Part shown: one piece after another, positions 1-4,025 of the stretch
Position numbering within the stretch: position 1 is the stretch's first letter
How the letters are laid out: every line of letters begins with the position of its first letter
Assembly: GCA_021781315.1 (NCBI GenBank)
Contig: JAJXXB010000144.1
Span: 1-5,488 of the forward strand
Direction of reading: 5' to 3'
DNA: 5,488 bases
Source: Actinomycetes bacterium
GTDB taxonomy: Bacteria; Actinomycetota; Acidimicrobiia; Acidimicrobiales; RAAP-2
Program-made: the position numbers and the translations under genes
The notes under the pieces: model-generated
Databases searched by the model: none
What the model saw: only the letters and a program-made list of their open reading frames with translations
Told to the model about the DNA's origin: nothing

Positions 1-111
1 ATCGAGAACGACCGCTACGTCGAAGCGGCGGGCTGGACGGTCACCAAAACGAAGCGATACGGCACTACGCTCGTAACGATGCTGGAATCGGCCCCTGAGG
101 ACGCCGCGTGA
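1..111 (+). CDS. rsmD: 16S rRNA (guanine-N2)-methyltransferase RsmD, C-terminal end (partial)
   Basis: Only the last 36 codons are in the window; the gene enters from the left and stops at TGA 109-111. The visible tail contains Gly-Trp followed by the segment VTKTKRYGTTLVTML, which resembles the last beta strands of RsmD, where a Lys/Arg-Tyr-Gly-x-Thr stretch is common. The catalytic NPPY and SAM-binding motifs lie outside the window, so the call rests on this tail and on position: rsmD directly upstream of coaD is a very common bacterial pairing. RsmD methylates a guanine in helix 31 of 16S rRNA (G966 in E. coli) during small-subunit assembly in the cytoplasm. The stop codon overlaps the coaD start (GTGA), so the two are probably co-transcribed and translationally coupled. 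Confidence 0.8.
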   Translation: MENDRYVEAAGWTVTKTKRYGTTLVTMLESAPEDAA

Positions 112-596
112 CCGTTGGCTTGATTCCGGGGTCCTTCGACCCCTTTCACAACGGCCACCTCGAGGTGGTCGAACGCGCCGCGCACATCTTCGACGAGATC
201 GTGGTCGCCGCCATTCGCAACCCCCAGAAGTCCGAAGCCCTCTTTGACCTGGAGGAACGCCGCGAGATGATCGCCGAGTCCTGCGCGCACATCCCCCACG
301 TGCGCATCGTGTCGATCTCCACCCTGCTCGTGAACGTGGCCCGCGACGTCGAGGCCACCGCGATCGTCAAGGGCCTGCGCGCCGTCTCGGACTTCGAGAG
401 CGAACTGCAGATGGCCCAGATGAACCGCTCCCTGTCCGGCGTCGAGACGCTGTTCATCCCGACGAGCTCGGACCACTCCTTCATTGCCTCTCGCCTGCTG
501 CGTGAGGTCGCGCGATACGGCGGCGACGTGCGGGCCTTCGTGCCCGCGGCCGTGGCCAAGCGCCTCGAGCACAAGTTCCCGGAGGGCCACGCGTGA
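108..596 (+). CDS. coaD: Phosphopantetheine adenylyltransferase (CoaD)
   Basis: CoaD transfers AMP from ATP to 4'-phosphopantetheine, giving dephospho-CoA, the next-to-last step of coenzyme A synthesis in the cytosol. The 162-residue product matches the usual length of about 160. It opens with the nucleotidyltransferase signature PGSFDPFHNGH (residues 7-17), with the HxGH-type motif at His14-Asn15-Gly16-His17. Lys41 follows the NPQ turn. VKGLRAVSDFE (87-97) carries the basic Lys88 and Arg91 of the substrate site. The ISSxxVRE-like motif appears as SFIASRLLREVA (124-135); the usual second serine is Ala127, a mild variation. The start is GTG 108, placed 7 nt after a GAGG Shine-Dalgarno sequence (97-100) and overlapping the rsmD stop by 4 bp; no earlier start would keep the motif near the N-terminus. 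The stop overlaps the next gene by 4 bp. CoA made here is the donor of the ACP phosphopantetheine arm, which links it to acpP downstream. Confidence 0.97.
   Translation: MTVGLIPGSFDPFHNGHLEVVERAAHIFDEIVVAAIRNPQKSEALFDLEERREMIAESCAHIPHVRIVSISTLLVNVARDVEATAIVKGLRAVSDFESELQMAQMNRSLSGVETLFIPTSSDHSFIASRLLREVARYGGDVRAFVPAAVAKRLEHKFPEGHA
128..143 (+). other. Start-proximal hairpin in coaD
   Basis: GGGGTC (128-133) and GACCCC (138-143) are perfectly complementary around a 4-nt loop, 20 nt into coaD. The stretch encodes the conserved PGSFDP motif, so protein constraint in a GC-rich genome may explain it entirely. I list it because plsX, rnc and mutM also have start-proximal hairpins. Confidence 0.25.
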
Positions 597-1240
597 CGAC
601 GTTCGACGGTTACGACGATTTCGAGGAGTTCCCGGTCGAGACGGCCCACCACGCGCGCCGCGACATCGAAGAGGACCTGCGCCAGCTGATCGAACTGGTC
701 GCCGGCGCCAAGCAGATGCCGTTGTCCAACTCGGCGTTGGTGCCGCGCGAGGAGGTGCTCGCCCTGCTCGAGCAGGCCCTGCGCAATCTGCCCGACGAGA
801 TCCGCGAGGCCCGCTGGGCGCTGCGCGACCGCGAGGAGCTGATGGCGGCCGAGATGCACAAGGCCCAACAGCTCATGGACCAGGTGCGCGCCGAGGCGGC
901 CCGCCTCGTGGATCGCACCGAGATCGTGCGCCAGTCGCGGCTCAAGGCCGAGCAGATCATCGCCGAGGCCCAGGCCCAGGCCCGCCAGATGATCAACCAG
1001 AGCGAGGACTTCATCGACGGCAAGCTCGGCAACTTCGAGATCGTCCTCGAGCGGCTCCTCAAGACCACCCACTCGGGCCGCGAGCGTCTCAGCGCCCAGG
1101 GTCTGCCCACGTCGCTGCTCGAGCCCACGCGCACCGAGGACGAGTTCTTCAACCGGGCCGAGGCGCCCGCGGCCCCGGTAATGCCCGACGTGCGTCCCAG
1201 CGACGACGTCCCGGCCGTCTTCGACCAGGACGCCTACTAG
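593..1240 (+). CDS. sepIVA: SepIVA-like DivIVA-domain coiled-coil protein
   Basis: This 215-residue soluble protein has no signal peptide or membrane segment. Residues 50-155 are charged, Ala/Glu/Arg/Gln-rich and heptad-like, as expected for a long coiled coil. Two blocks resemble, from memory, mycobacterial SepIVA (Rv2927c in M. tuberculosis): the N-terminal part with VPREEVLALLEQ (50-61) followed by a Pro-Asp-Glu turn, and the C-terminal part with TEIVRQ (109-114) and DFIDGKLGNFEIVLERLL (139-156). Position agrees, since the mycobacterial gene also sits directly before DUF177, rnc, fpg and smc. SepIVA is a DivIVA-domain septation factor tied to cell-envelope growth; a similar role here is inferred. 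Oddities are a coiled-coil middle shorter than in mycobacteria (about 245 residues in total there, from memory), an acidic N-terminus (FDGYDDFEEF) and a Pro/Ala/acidic tail from about residue 172 ending DQDAY. The GTG start lies 6 nt after GGAGGG (581-586) and overlaps the coaD stop. Confidence 0.72.
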   Translation: MTTFDGYDDFEEFPVETAHHARRDIEEDLRQLIELVAGAKQMPLSNSALVPREEVLALLEQALRNLPDEIREARWALRDREELMAAEMHKAQQLMDQVRAEAARLVDRTEIVRQSRLKAEQIIAEAQAQARQMINQSEDFIDGKLGNFEIVLERLLKTTHSGRERLSAQGLPTSLLEPTRTEDEFFNRAEAPAAPVMPDVRPSDDVPAVFDQDAY

Positions 1241-1244
1241 AGCA

Positions 1245-1796
1245 GTGGCCAACCCCTACCTGGTGCCGGTGGCCCACCTGGTGCGCCAGGCCCCCGCGAT
1301 CCTCGACGTGCACTTCGAGGCCCCCTTTGACGAGCAGCACGAGTTCGCCCCGCGCGGGCCCGCCGAGACCGACGTCGCCCCCGACGCGACGGTGATCGTG
1401 TCGCTGCGCCTGGAGAGCTTCAGCGGCGGCGTGCGCGCCAAGGGCAGCGTCGAGGCGCCCTGGCACGGGATCTGCCGTCGCTGCTCGATTCCCGTCGTGG
1501 GGGTCGTGAGAAGCGCGGTCGACGAGAGATTCCTCTACGACCGTCCGCCCGGCGACGAGGAGAACTACCCCTTAGACGAGGACCTGGTCGACCTCGCGCC
1601 CCTCGTGCACGACGCGATCCTGCTCGATCTGCCGCTCGCCCCCCTGTGCCGACCGGACTGCGCCGGGCTGTGCCCGTACTGTGGGATCGACCGCAACGAG
1701 GCCAGCTGCACCTGTTCGGCGCCGCCGGATCCGCGCTGGGCTATGCTTGATGAACTCCGATTCGGCGAACCTTCCGGCGAATCGCACGAAGTGTAA
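1245..1796 (+). CDS. DUF177 / YceD family protein with zinc-type cysteines
   Basis: The 183-residue product shows the DUF177 (YceD) hallmarks: GICRRC with Cys77 and Cys80 after a beta-rich N-terminal half, an acidic linker ending LVDLAPLVHDAILLDLP (115-130), then LCRPDCAGLCPYCGIDRN (134-151) with Cys135, 139, 143 and 146, the pair Cys155/Cys157, and the terminal DPRWAMLDEL. The cysteines imply metal, probably zinc, binding. The family is linked to 23S rRNA accumulation in E. coli and plants, and its gene is typically next to rpmF, as here, so a role in large-subunit assembly is likely, although its molecular activity is not settled. The GTG start at 1245 lies 4 nt after the previous stop and has no convincing Shine-Dalgarno sequence; translation may re-initiate there, and in-frame GTGs at 1263, 1269 and 1281 are alternatives. 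The last 60 bp are only about 55% GC by my count and use several A/T-ending codons and a TAA stop, unlike the rest. Confidence 0.92.
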   Translation: MANPYLVPVAHLVRQAPAILDVHFEAPFDEQHEFAPRGPAETDVAPDATVIVSLRLESFSGGVRAKGSVEAPWHGICRRCSIPVVGVVRSAVDERFLYDRPPGDEENYPLDEDLVDLAPLVHDAILLDLPLAPLCRPDCAGLCPYCGIDRNEASCTCSAPPDPRWAMLDELRFGEPSGESHEV

Positions 1797-1817
1797 CGGC
1801 CCGTCCGTTCCGGCGAA
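1761..1817 (+). repeat. Short direct repeats TTC(C)GGCGAA before rpmF
   Basis: The 10-mer TTCCGGCGAA occurs exactly at 1772-1781 and 1808-1817, and a 9-nt version, TTCGGCGAA, at 1761-1769. The first two lie in the last codons of the DUF177 gene (Gly-Glu dipeptides); the third is intergenic and runs into the AAAGAG ribosome-binding site of rpmF. Function is unknown and chance is possible. Confidence 0.4.
1795..1809 (+). other. Small hairpin at the DUF177 stop codon, rpmF leader
   Basis: AACGG (1795-1799) and CCGTT (1805-1809) are perfectly complementary around the 5-nt loop CCCGT. The 5' arm starts inside the TAA stop codon. There is no following T-run, so this is not a classic terminator; it could be a processing or pausing element in the 32-nt gap before rpmF. 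A 5-bp stem is weak evidence. Confidence 0.3.
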
Positions 1818-1828
1818 AGAGATGATCG

Positions 1829-2008
1829 ATGGCAGTCCCCAAGCGCAAGACCTCCAAGGCCAAGACGCGTAGTCGTCGGGCGTCGAACTGGACGCTCGAT
1901 CGACCGGCGCGCAGCGTCTGCCCGCAGTGCGCGACCTCGAAGCTGCCCCACGTCGTCTGCCCGAACTGCGGGTGGTACAAGGGTCGTGTCGCGGTAGAGG
2001 TCAACTGA
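1829..2008 (+). CDS. rpmF: 50S ribosomal protein L32 (bL32), zinc-binding form
   Basis: This 59-residue protein is short enough to be missed by length-filtered gene calling. It opens with the family signature MAVPKRKTSKAKTRSRRA and continues with the single Trp21. Its zinc ribbon is formed by CPQC (Cys31, Cys34) and CPNCGWYKGR (Cys44, Cys47). All four cysteines are present, so it is the C+ form; some actinobacteria also carry a cysteine-free paralogue, which cannot be assessed here. L32 is a basic protein of the large ribosomal subunit. The start is ATG 1829, 7 nt after AAAGAG (1816-1821); the ATG at 1822 is in another frame and does not give L32. rpmF beside a DUF177 gene and plsX is a classic conserved arrangement. 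The stop codon lies in the loop of a hairpin that covers the plsX start. Confidence 0.97.
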   Translation: MAVPKRKTSKAKTRSRRASNWTLDRPARSVCPQCATSKLPHVVCPNCGWYKGRVAVEVN

Positions 2009-2044
2009 GTTGACCCTGCCCATCGCATTGGACGCGATGGGCGG
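1999..2044 (+). promoter_or_regulatory. Two abutting hairpins over the rpmF/plsX junction
   Basis: The first hairpin is GGTCAAC (1999-2005), loop TGA (2006-2008, the rpmF stop codon), GTTGACC (2009-2015): a perfect 7-bp stem. Its 5' arm contains the end of the plsX Shine-Dalgarno sequence GAGGT (1997-2001), and its 3' arm contains the TTG start codon (2010-2012). The second hairpin begins at the next base. Arm 2016-2026 pairs with 2034-2044 over 11 positions, one of them a U-G wobble, around the 7-nt loop ATTGGAC. Inferred role: plsX translation is masked until the ribosome finishing rpmF opens the first stem. The pairing is visible in the sequence; the regulation is not proven, and GC-rich DNA gives short stems by chance. 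Confidence 0.5.
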
Positions 2045-2990
2045 TGACTTCGCACCGCGAGAGATCGTCGCCGGGGCGCGCCGCGCCGTGGACGAGCTCG
2101 GTCTCTCGGTGACCCTGGTGGGAGTGCCCGAACTGATCGGCGATCCCCAGGGCCTCGAGGTCGTCGCCTGCAGCGAGGTCATCGCCATGGACGACGACCC
2201 CGCGGCGAGCGTGCGCAAGAAGAAGGACTCCTCCCTCGTGCGCGCGGCCGAGCTGGTGCGCGATGGACGCGCCAGCGCGATGGTCTCGGCCGGCAACACC
2301 GGTGCGACCATGGCCTCGGCGTTGTTGCGCATGGGTCGCCTACCCGGGGTGATCCGCCCCTGCATCGCCACGCCCATCCCGAACCCCGGCCGCACCCCCA
2401 GCGTGCTGGTCGACGCCGGCGCCAACGCCGAGTGCACCCCCGAGATGCTCGTGCAGTTCGCCCAGCTCGGCGCGGCCTTCGTCAGCGCCCACTACGGCGT
2501 GGCGAGCCCGAGCGTGGGGCTGCTCTCCATCGGCGAGGAGTCCTCCAAGGGCACCCCGCTCGTGAAGGAGACCCACCAGCTCCTCGCCGCGACCGCGGGC
2601 TTCGACTTCGCCGGCAACGTCGAGGGCCGCGACCTCATCCCCTCGCCGGTCGACGTCATCGTGACCGACGGCTTCACCGGCAACGTGGCGTTAAAGACCC
2701 TCGAGGGGGCGCTGACCTTCATCGTGAAGACGGTGCTCGACGTGATCGACACCAACGAGGCGACGCGCGCGGCCGGCACGGTGCTCTTTGACTACCTGGC
2801 GCCGGTCGCCGCGACCCTCTCGCCCGACAACCAGGGCGGCGCGATGCTGCTCGGACTGGACGGGATCTGCGTGATCAGCCACGGGTCCTCGAACGCGACC
2901 GCGATCATGAACGCTCTGCGCGTGGCCGCCGAGATGGACGCCAGCGGGGTCGTCGCCCGCACGCGTAGCGCAATCCGGCCTGATCACTAG
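2010..2990 (+). CDS. plsX: Phosphate acyltransferase PlsX
   Basis: PlsX converts acyl-ACP and phosphate to acyl-phosphate and ACP. Acyl-phosphate is used by the membrane enzyme PlsY to acylate glycerol-3-phosphate, so PlsX opens phospholipid synthesis as a peripheral, membrane-associated enzyme. The 326 residues fit the family (about 330-350). Visible motifs in order: IALDAMGGDFAP (5-16), the basic SVRKKKDSSL (67-76), SAGNTGATMAS (93-103), VDAGAN (134-139), LLSIGEESSKGTPLVKE (171-187), DVIVTDGFTGNVALKT (215-230) and GGAMLLGLDGICVISHGSSN (276-295). The start is TTG 2010: it is the only start codon between the in-frame stop at 1995-1997 and the conserved N-terminus, and GAGGT (1997-2001) lies 8 nt upstream. 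It begins one base after the rpmF stop. Its substrate carrier, ACP, is encoded next. Many actinobacteria, including mycobacteria, lack plsX at this locus. Confidence 0.97.
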   Translation: MTLPIALDAMGGDFAPREIVAGARRAVDELGLSVTLVGVPELIGDPQGLEVVACSEVIAMDDDPAASVRKKKDSSLVRAAELVRDGRASAMVSAGNTGATMASALLRMGRLPGVIRPCIATPIPNPGRTPSVLVDAGANAECTPEMLVQFAQLGAAFVSAHYGVASPSVGLLSIGEESSKGTPLVKETHQLLAATAGFDFAGNVEGRDLIPSPVDVIVTDGFTGNVALKTLEGALTFIVKTVLDVIDTNEATRAAGTVLFDYLAPVAATLSPDNQGGAMLLGLDGICVISHGSSNATAIMNALRVAAEMDASGVVARTRSAIRPDH

Positions 2991-3016
2991 GGGGAATCCC
3001 CGACGCCGCCTGGCGG
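2991..3016 (+). terminator. Pair of small GC hairpins after plsX
   Basis: Right after the plsX TAG come GGGG-AAT-CCCC (2991-3001) and then the near-perfect palindrome CCGCC-T-GGCGG (3006-3016; as RNA a 4-bp stem with a 3-nt loop). Neither is followed by a T-run, so they are at best weak, T-less terminators or attenuators, as often seen in actinobacteria. They precede a probable acpP promoter, which makes partial transcription separation between plsX and acpP plausible. Confidence 0.35.
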
Positions 3017-3022
3017 AATCGG

Positions 3023-3028
3023 TAGTGT
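3023..3028 (+). promoter_or_regulatory. Candidate -10 box for acpP (TAGTGT)
   Basis: TAGTGT fits the actinobacterial housekeeping -10 pattern TANNNT. Transcription starting about 7 nt downstream, near 3035, would leave a leader of roughly 17 nt that still contains the Shine-Dalgarno sequence. About 17 bp upstream there is only a partial -35 (GAC core near 3002-3004). This is one of only two intergenic gaps longer than 35 bp, and ACP is normally needed in high amounts, which supports a dedicated promoter. Confidence 0.45.
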
Positions 3029-3040
3029 GGGTTCACCACG

Positions 3041-3046
3041 AAGGAG
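3041..3046 (+). promoter_or_regulatory. Strong ribosome-binding site AAGGAG deciding the acpP start
   Basis: AAGGAG lies 5 nt before ATG 3052 and is the best Shine-Dalgarno match in the window. It decides the start against an in-frame GTG at 3025, which would add nine residues and place this site inside the coding sequence. Confidence 0.85.
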
Positions 3047-3051
3047 TCACC

Positions 3052-3336
3052 ATGTCCGCTGACGCCGTTAGCCCCCCGTCGAGAGACGACATTCTGGCCC
3101 TGGTGCGCACCCAGTTGGCCGAGATTCTCGAGATCGACGCCGCCTCGATCTCCGAAGACGCCACGTTCGACGAGCTGGGCGCCGACTCCCTGGCCCTGAT
3201 CGAGCTGGTCGAGGCGATCGAAGACGGCCTCGCCGAGCGGGTGTCGGGCTTTCACATCGACGACGAGGACCTCGAGAGTCTGGCGTCGGTGCGCAGTGCG
3301 GTCGATTACGTGACCACCAAGCTCAACGCGGCCTGA
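3052..3336 (+). CDS. acpP: Acyl carrier protein with an extended helix II-III loop
   Basis: The 94-residue acidic protein has the carrier-protein signature ELGADSLALIELVEAIE (41-57), with Ser46 as the expected phosphopantetheine attachment site; the arm comes from CoA, whose synthesis involves CoaD upstream. ACP holds growing acyl chains for fatty-acid synthase and delivers them to PlsX, encoded next door. Two things differ from the E. coli type. Between helix II and the (I)(P/D)DED segment of helix III there are five extra residues (the stretch 56-69 includes GLAERVSGFHI). Within the recognition helix, the usual Asp two residues after Ser is Ala48, and the usual Met of ELVM is Glu54. The N-terminus is slightly long (MSADAVSPPSRDD). 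A dedicated ACP for another pathway is possible, but position beside plsX and rnc, as in Firmicutes, favours the primary fatty-acid ACP. Confidence 0.88.
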   Translation: MSADAVSPPSRDDILALVRTQLAEILEIDAASISEDATFDELGADSLALIELVEAIEDGLAERVSGFHIDDEDLESLASVRSAVDYVTTKLNAA

Positions 3337-3337
3337 G

Positions 3338-3352
3338 GTCACCGCGGGTGAC
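3338..3352 (+). promoter_or_regulatory. Hairpin masking the rnc ribosome-binding site and start codon
   Basis: GTCACC (3338-3343), loop GCG, GGTGAC (3347-3352) form a perfect 6-bp stem. The 5' arm takes in the end of the rnc Shine-Dalgarno sequence GAGGT (3335-3339), which itself overlaps the acpP TGA; the 3' arm contains the GTG start (3348-3350). The layout copies that at rpmF/plsX, where the same GAGGTCA opens the element. Coupling of rnc translation to acpP termination is the likely reading; this is inference. Confidence 0.45.
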
Positions 3353-4025
3353 GTCGCTCGAACCCCTCGCGCGTCGCTTGGGGCTCAGCGCCGAGAGCGA
3401 AGCGCTGAGAATCGCCCTCACCCACTCGAGCTACGCGGCCGAGCACGGCTGCGAGTCCAACGAGCGCCTCGAGTTCCTCGGTGACGCCGTGGTCGACCTC
3501 GCCGTGGCCGACCTGATCGTCTCGCTCTATCCCGATCTCAACGAGGGCACCGGTTCGCTGGTGCGCTCGCGCGTGGTCAACGAGGCCTCCCTCGCGCGGG
3601 CCGCACGTGACCTGGAACTCGCGCCGCACGTGCGACTGGGCCGCGGTGAGGTCAAGTCCCACGGCCACGAACGCCCTTCGCTGCTCGCCGACGCCTTCGA
3701 GGCCGTCGTCGCGGCGGTGTTCCTCGACCTCGGGTATCCGGCGGCGCGCGACTTCGTCCTCGACGCCCTGGGCGATGCGGTGGCGGCGGCGTCGCTCGAT
3801 CCTGGCGAGGTCGATCCCAAGACCCGTCTTCGCCAGTGGGCCGACGCCCAGGGCGTTGGTGAACCGCTCTACGAGGTCGAGAGCGAGGGCCCGGCCCACG
3901 CGACCACCTTCCAGGCGTCGGTCGTGATCGACGGTCGCGTGCGCGGCGTCGGCCACGGACGGTCCAAGAAGGCGGCCGAGGCGGCCGCGGCGCGCGCCGC
4001 GTTCGAGGCGAGCCAGCGTGCCTGA
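3348..4025 (+). CDS. rnc: Ribonuclease III
   Basis: RNase III cuts double-stranded RNA, releases the 16S and 23S rRNA precursors and processes some mRNAs in the cytoplasm. The 225-residue length is typical. The catalytic domain (about 1-145) has the signature ERLEFLGDAVVD (39-50). Metal-binding residues by alignment to E. coli are Glu39, Glu42, Asp46, Glu66, Asp115 and Glu118, all present. The double-stranded-RNA-binding domain follows at about 155-223, with DPKTRLRQWADAQG at its start and the RNA-contacting GHGRSKKAAEAAAARAA at its end. The start is GTG 3348, 8 nt after GAGGT, which straddles the acpP stop; the next in-frame candidates would cut into the domain. It overlaps mutM by 8 bp. RNase III controls its own mRNA in E. 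coli and Streptomyces, so the hairpins at its start deserve attention. acpP-rnc and rnc-mutM-smc neighbours are widely conserved. Confidence 0.97.
   Translation: MTSLEPLARRLGLSAESEALRIALTHSSYAAEHGCESNERLEFLGDAVVDLAVADLIVSLYPDLNEGTGSLVRSRVVNEASLARAARDLELAPHVRLGRGEVKSHGHERPSLLADAFEAVVAAVFLDLGYPAARDFVLDALGDAVAAASLDPGEVDPKTRLRQWADAQGVGEPLYEVESEGPAHATTFQASVVIDGRVRGVGHGRSKKAAEAAAARAAFEASQRA
3384..3409 (+). other. Hairpin in the first codons of rnc
   Basis: CTCAGCGC (3384-3391) and GCGCTGAG (3402-3409) form a perfect 8-bp stem with a 10-nt loop, 36 nt into rnc. It encodes LSAESEAL and is directly followed by AGA, a rare Arg codon in such a GC-rich gene. A stem this short is below the size RNase III usually prefers (around 20 bp), so autocleavage here would need additional pairing. 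Chance occurrence is possible. Confidence 0.3.

Noticed and set aside
588..595. Palindrome CACGCGTG at the coaD/sepIVA overlap
   Set aside because: As RNA it could form only a 3-bp stem with a 2-nt loop, and as DNA it is a single short palindrome fixed by coding; nothing else supports an operator.
146..1252. Long - strand open frame (368 codons) opposite coaD and the SepIVA-like gene
   Set aside because: It is antisense to two confidently identified genes, has low-complexity Gly/Ala/Arg/Leu/His composition and no recognisable motif; in such GC-rich DNA frames opposite real genes often stay open.
1277..1290. CCTGG-TGCG-CCAGG hairpin near the DUF177 start
   Set aside because: A 5-bp stem built from common GC-rich codons is at background level here and does not touch the start codon or a ribosome-binding site.
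484..1395. + strand open frame (303 codons) overlapping coaD, sepIVA and the DUF177 gene
   Set aside because: The product is Arg/Pro/Gly-rich low-complexity sequence from an alternative frame; the other frames give conserved proteins.
1681..1872. + strand open frame (63 codons) spanning the DUF177/rpmF junction
   Set aside because: It lies in the wrong frame through the C-terminal cysteine motif of DUF177 and the start of L32, and has no family resemblance.
3025..3051. Earlier GTG start for acpP
   Set aside because: It would add MWVHHEGVT, absorb the strong AAGGAG ribosome-binding site and the end of the -10 box, and is not expected in ACPs.
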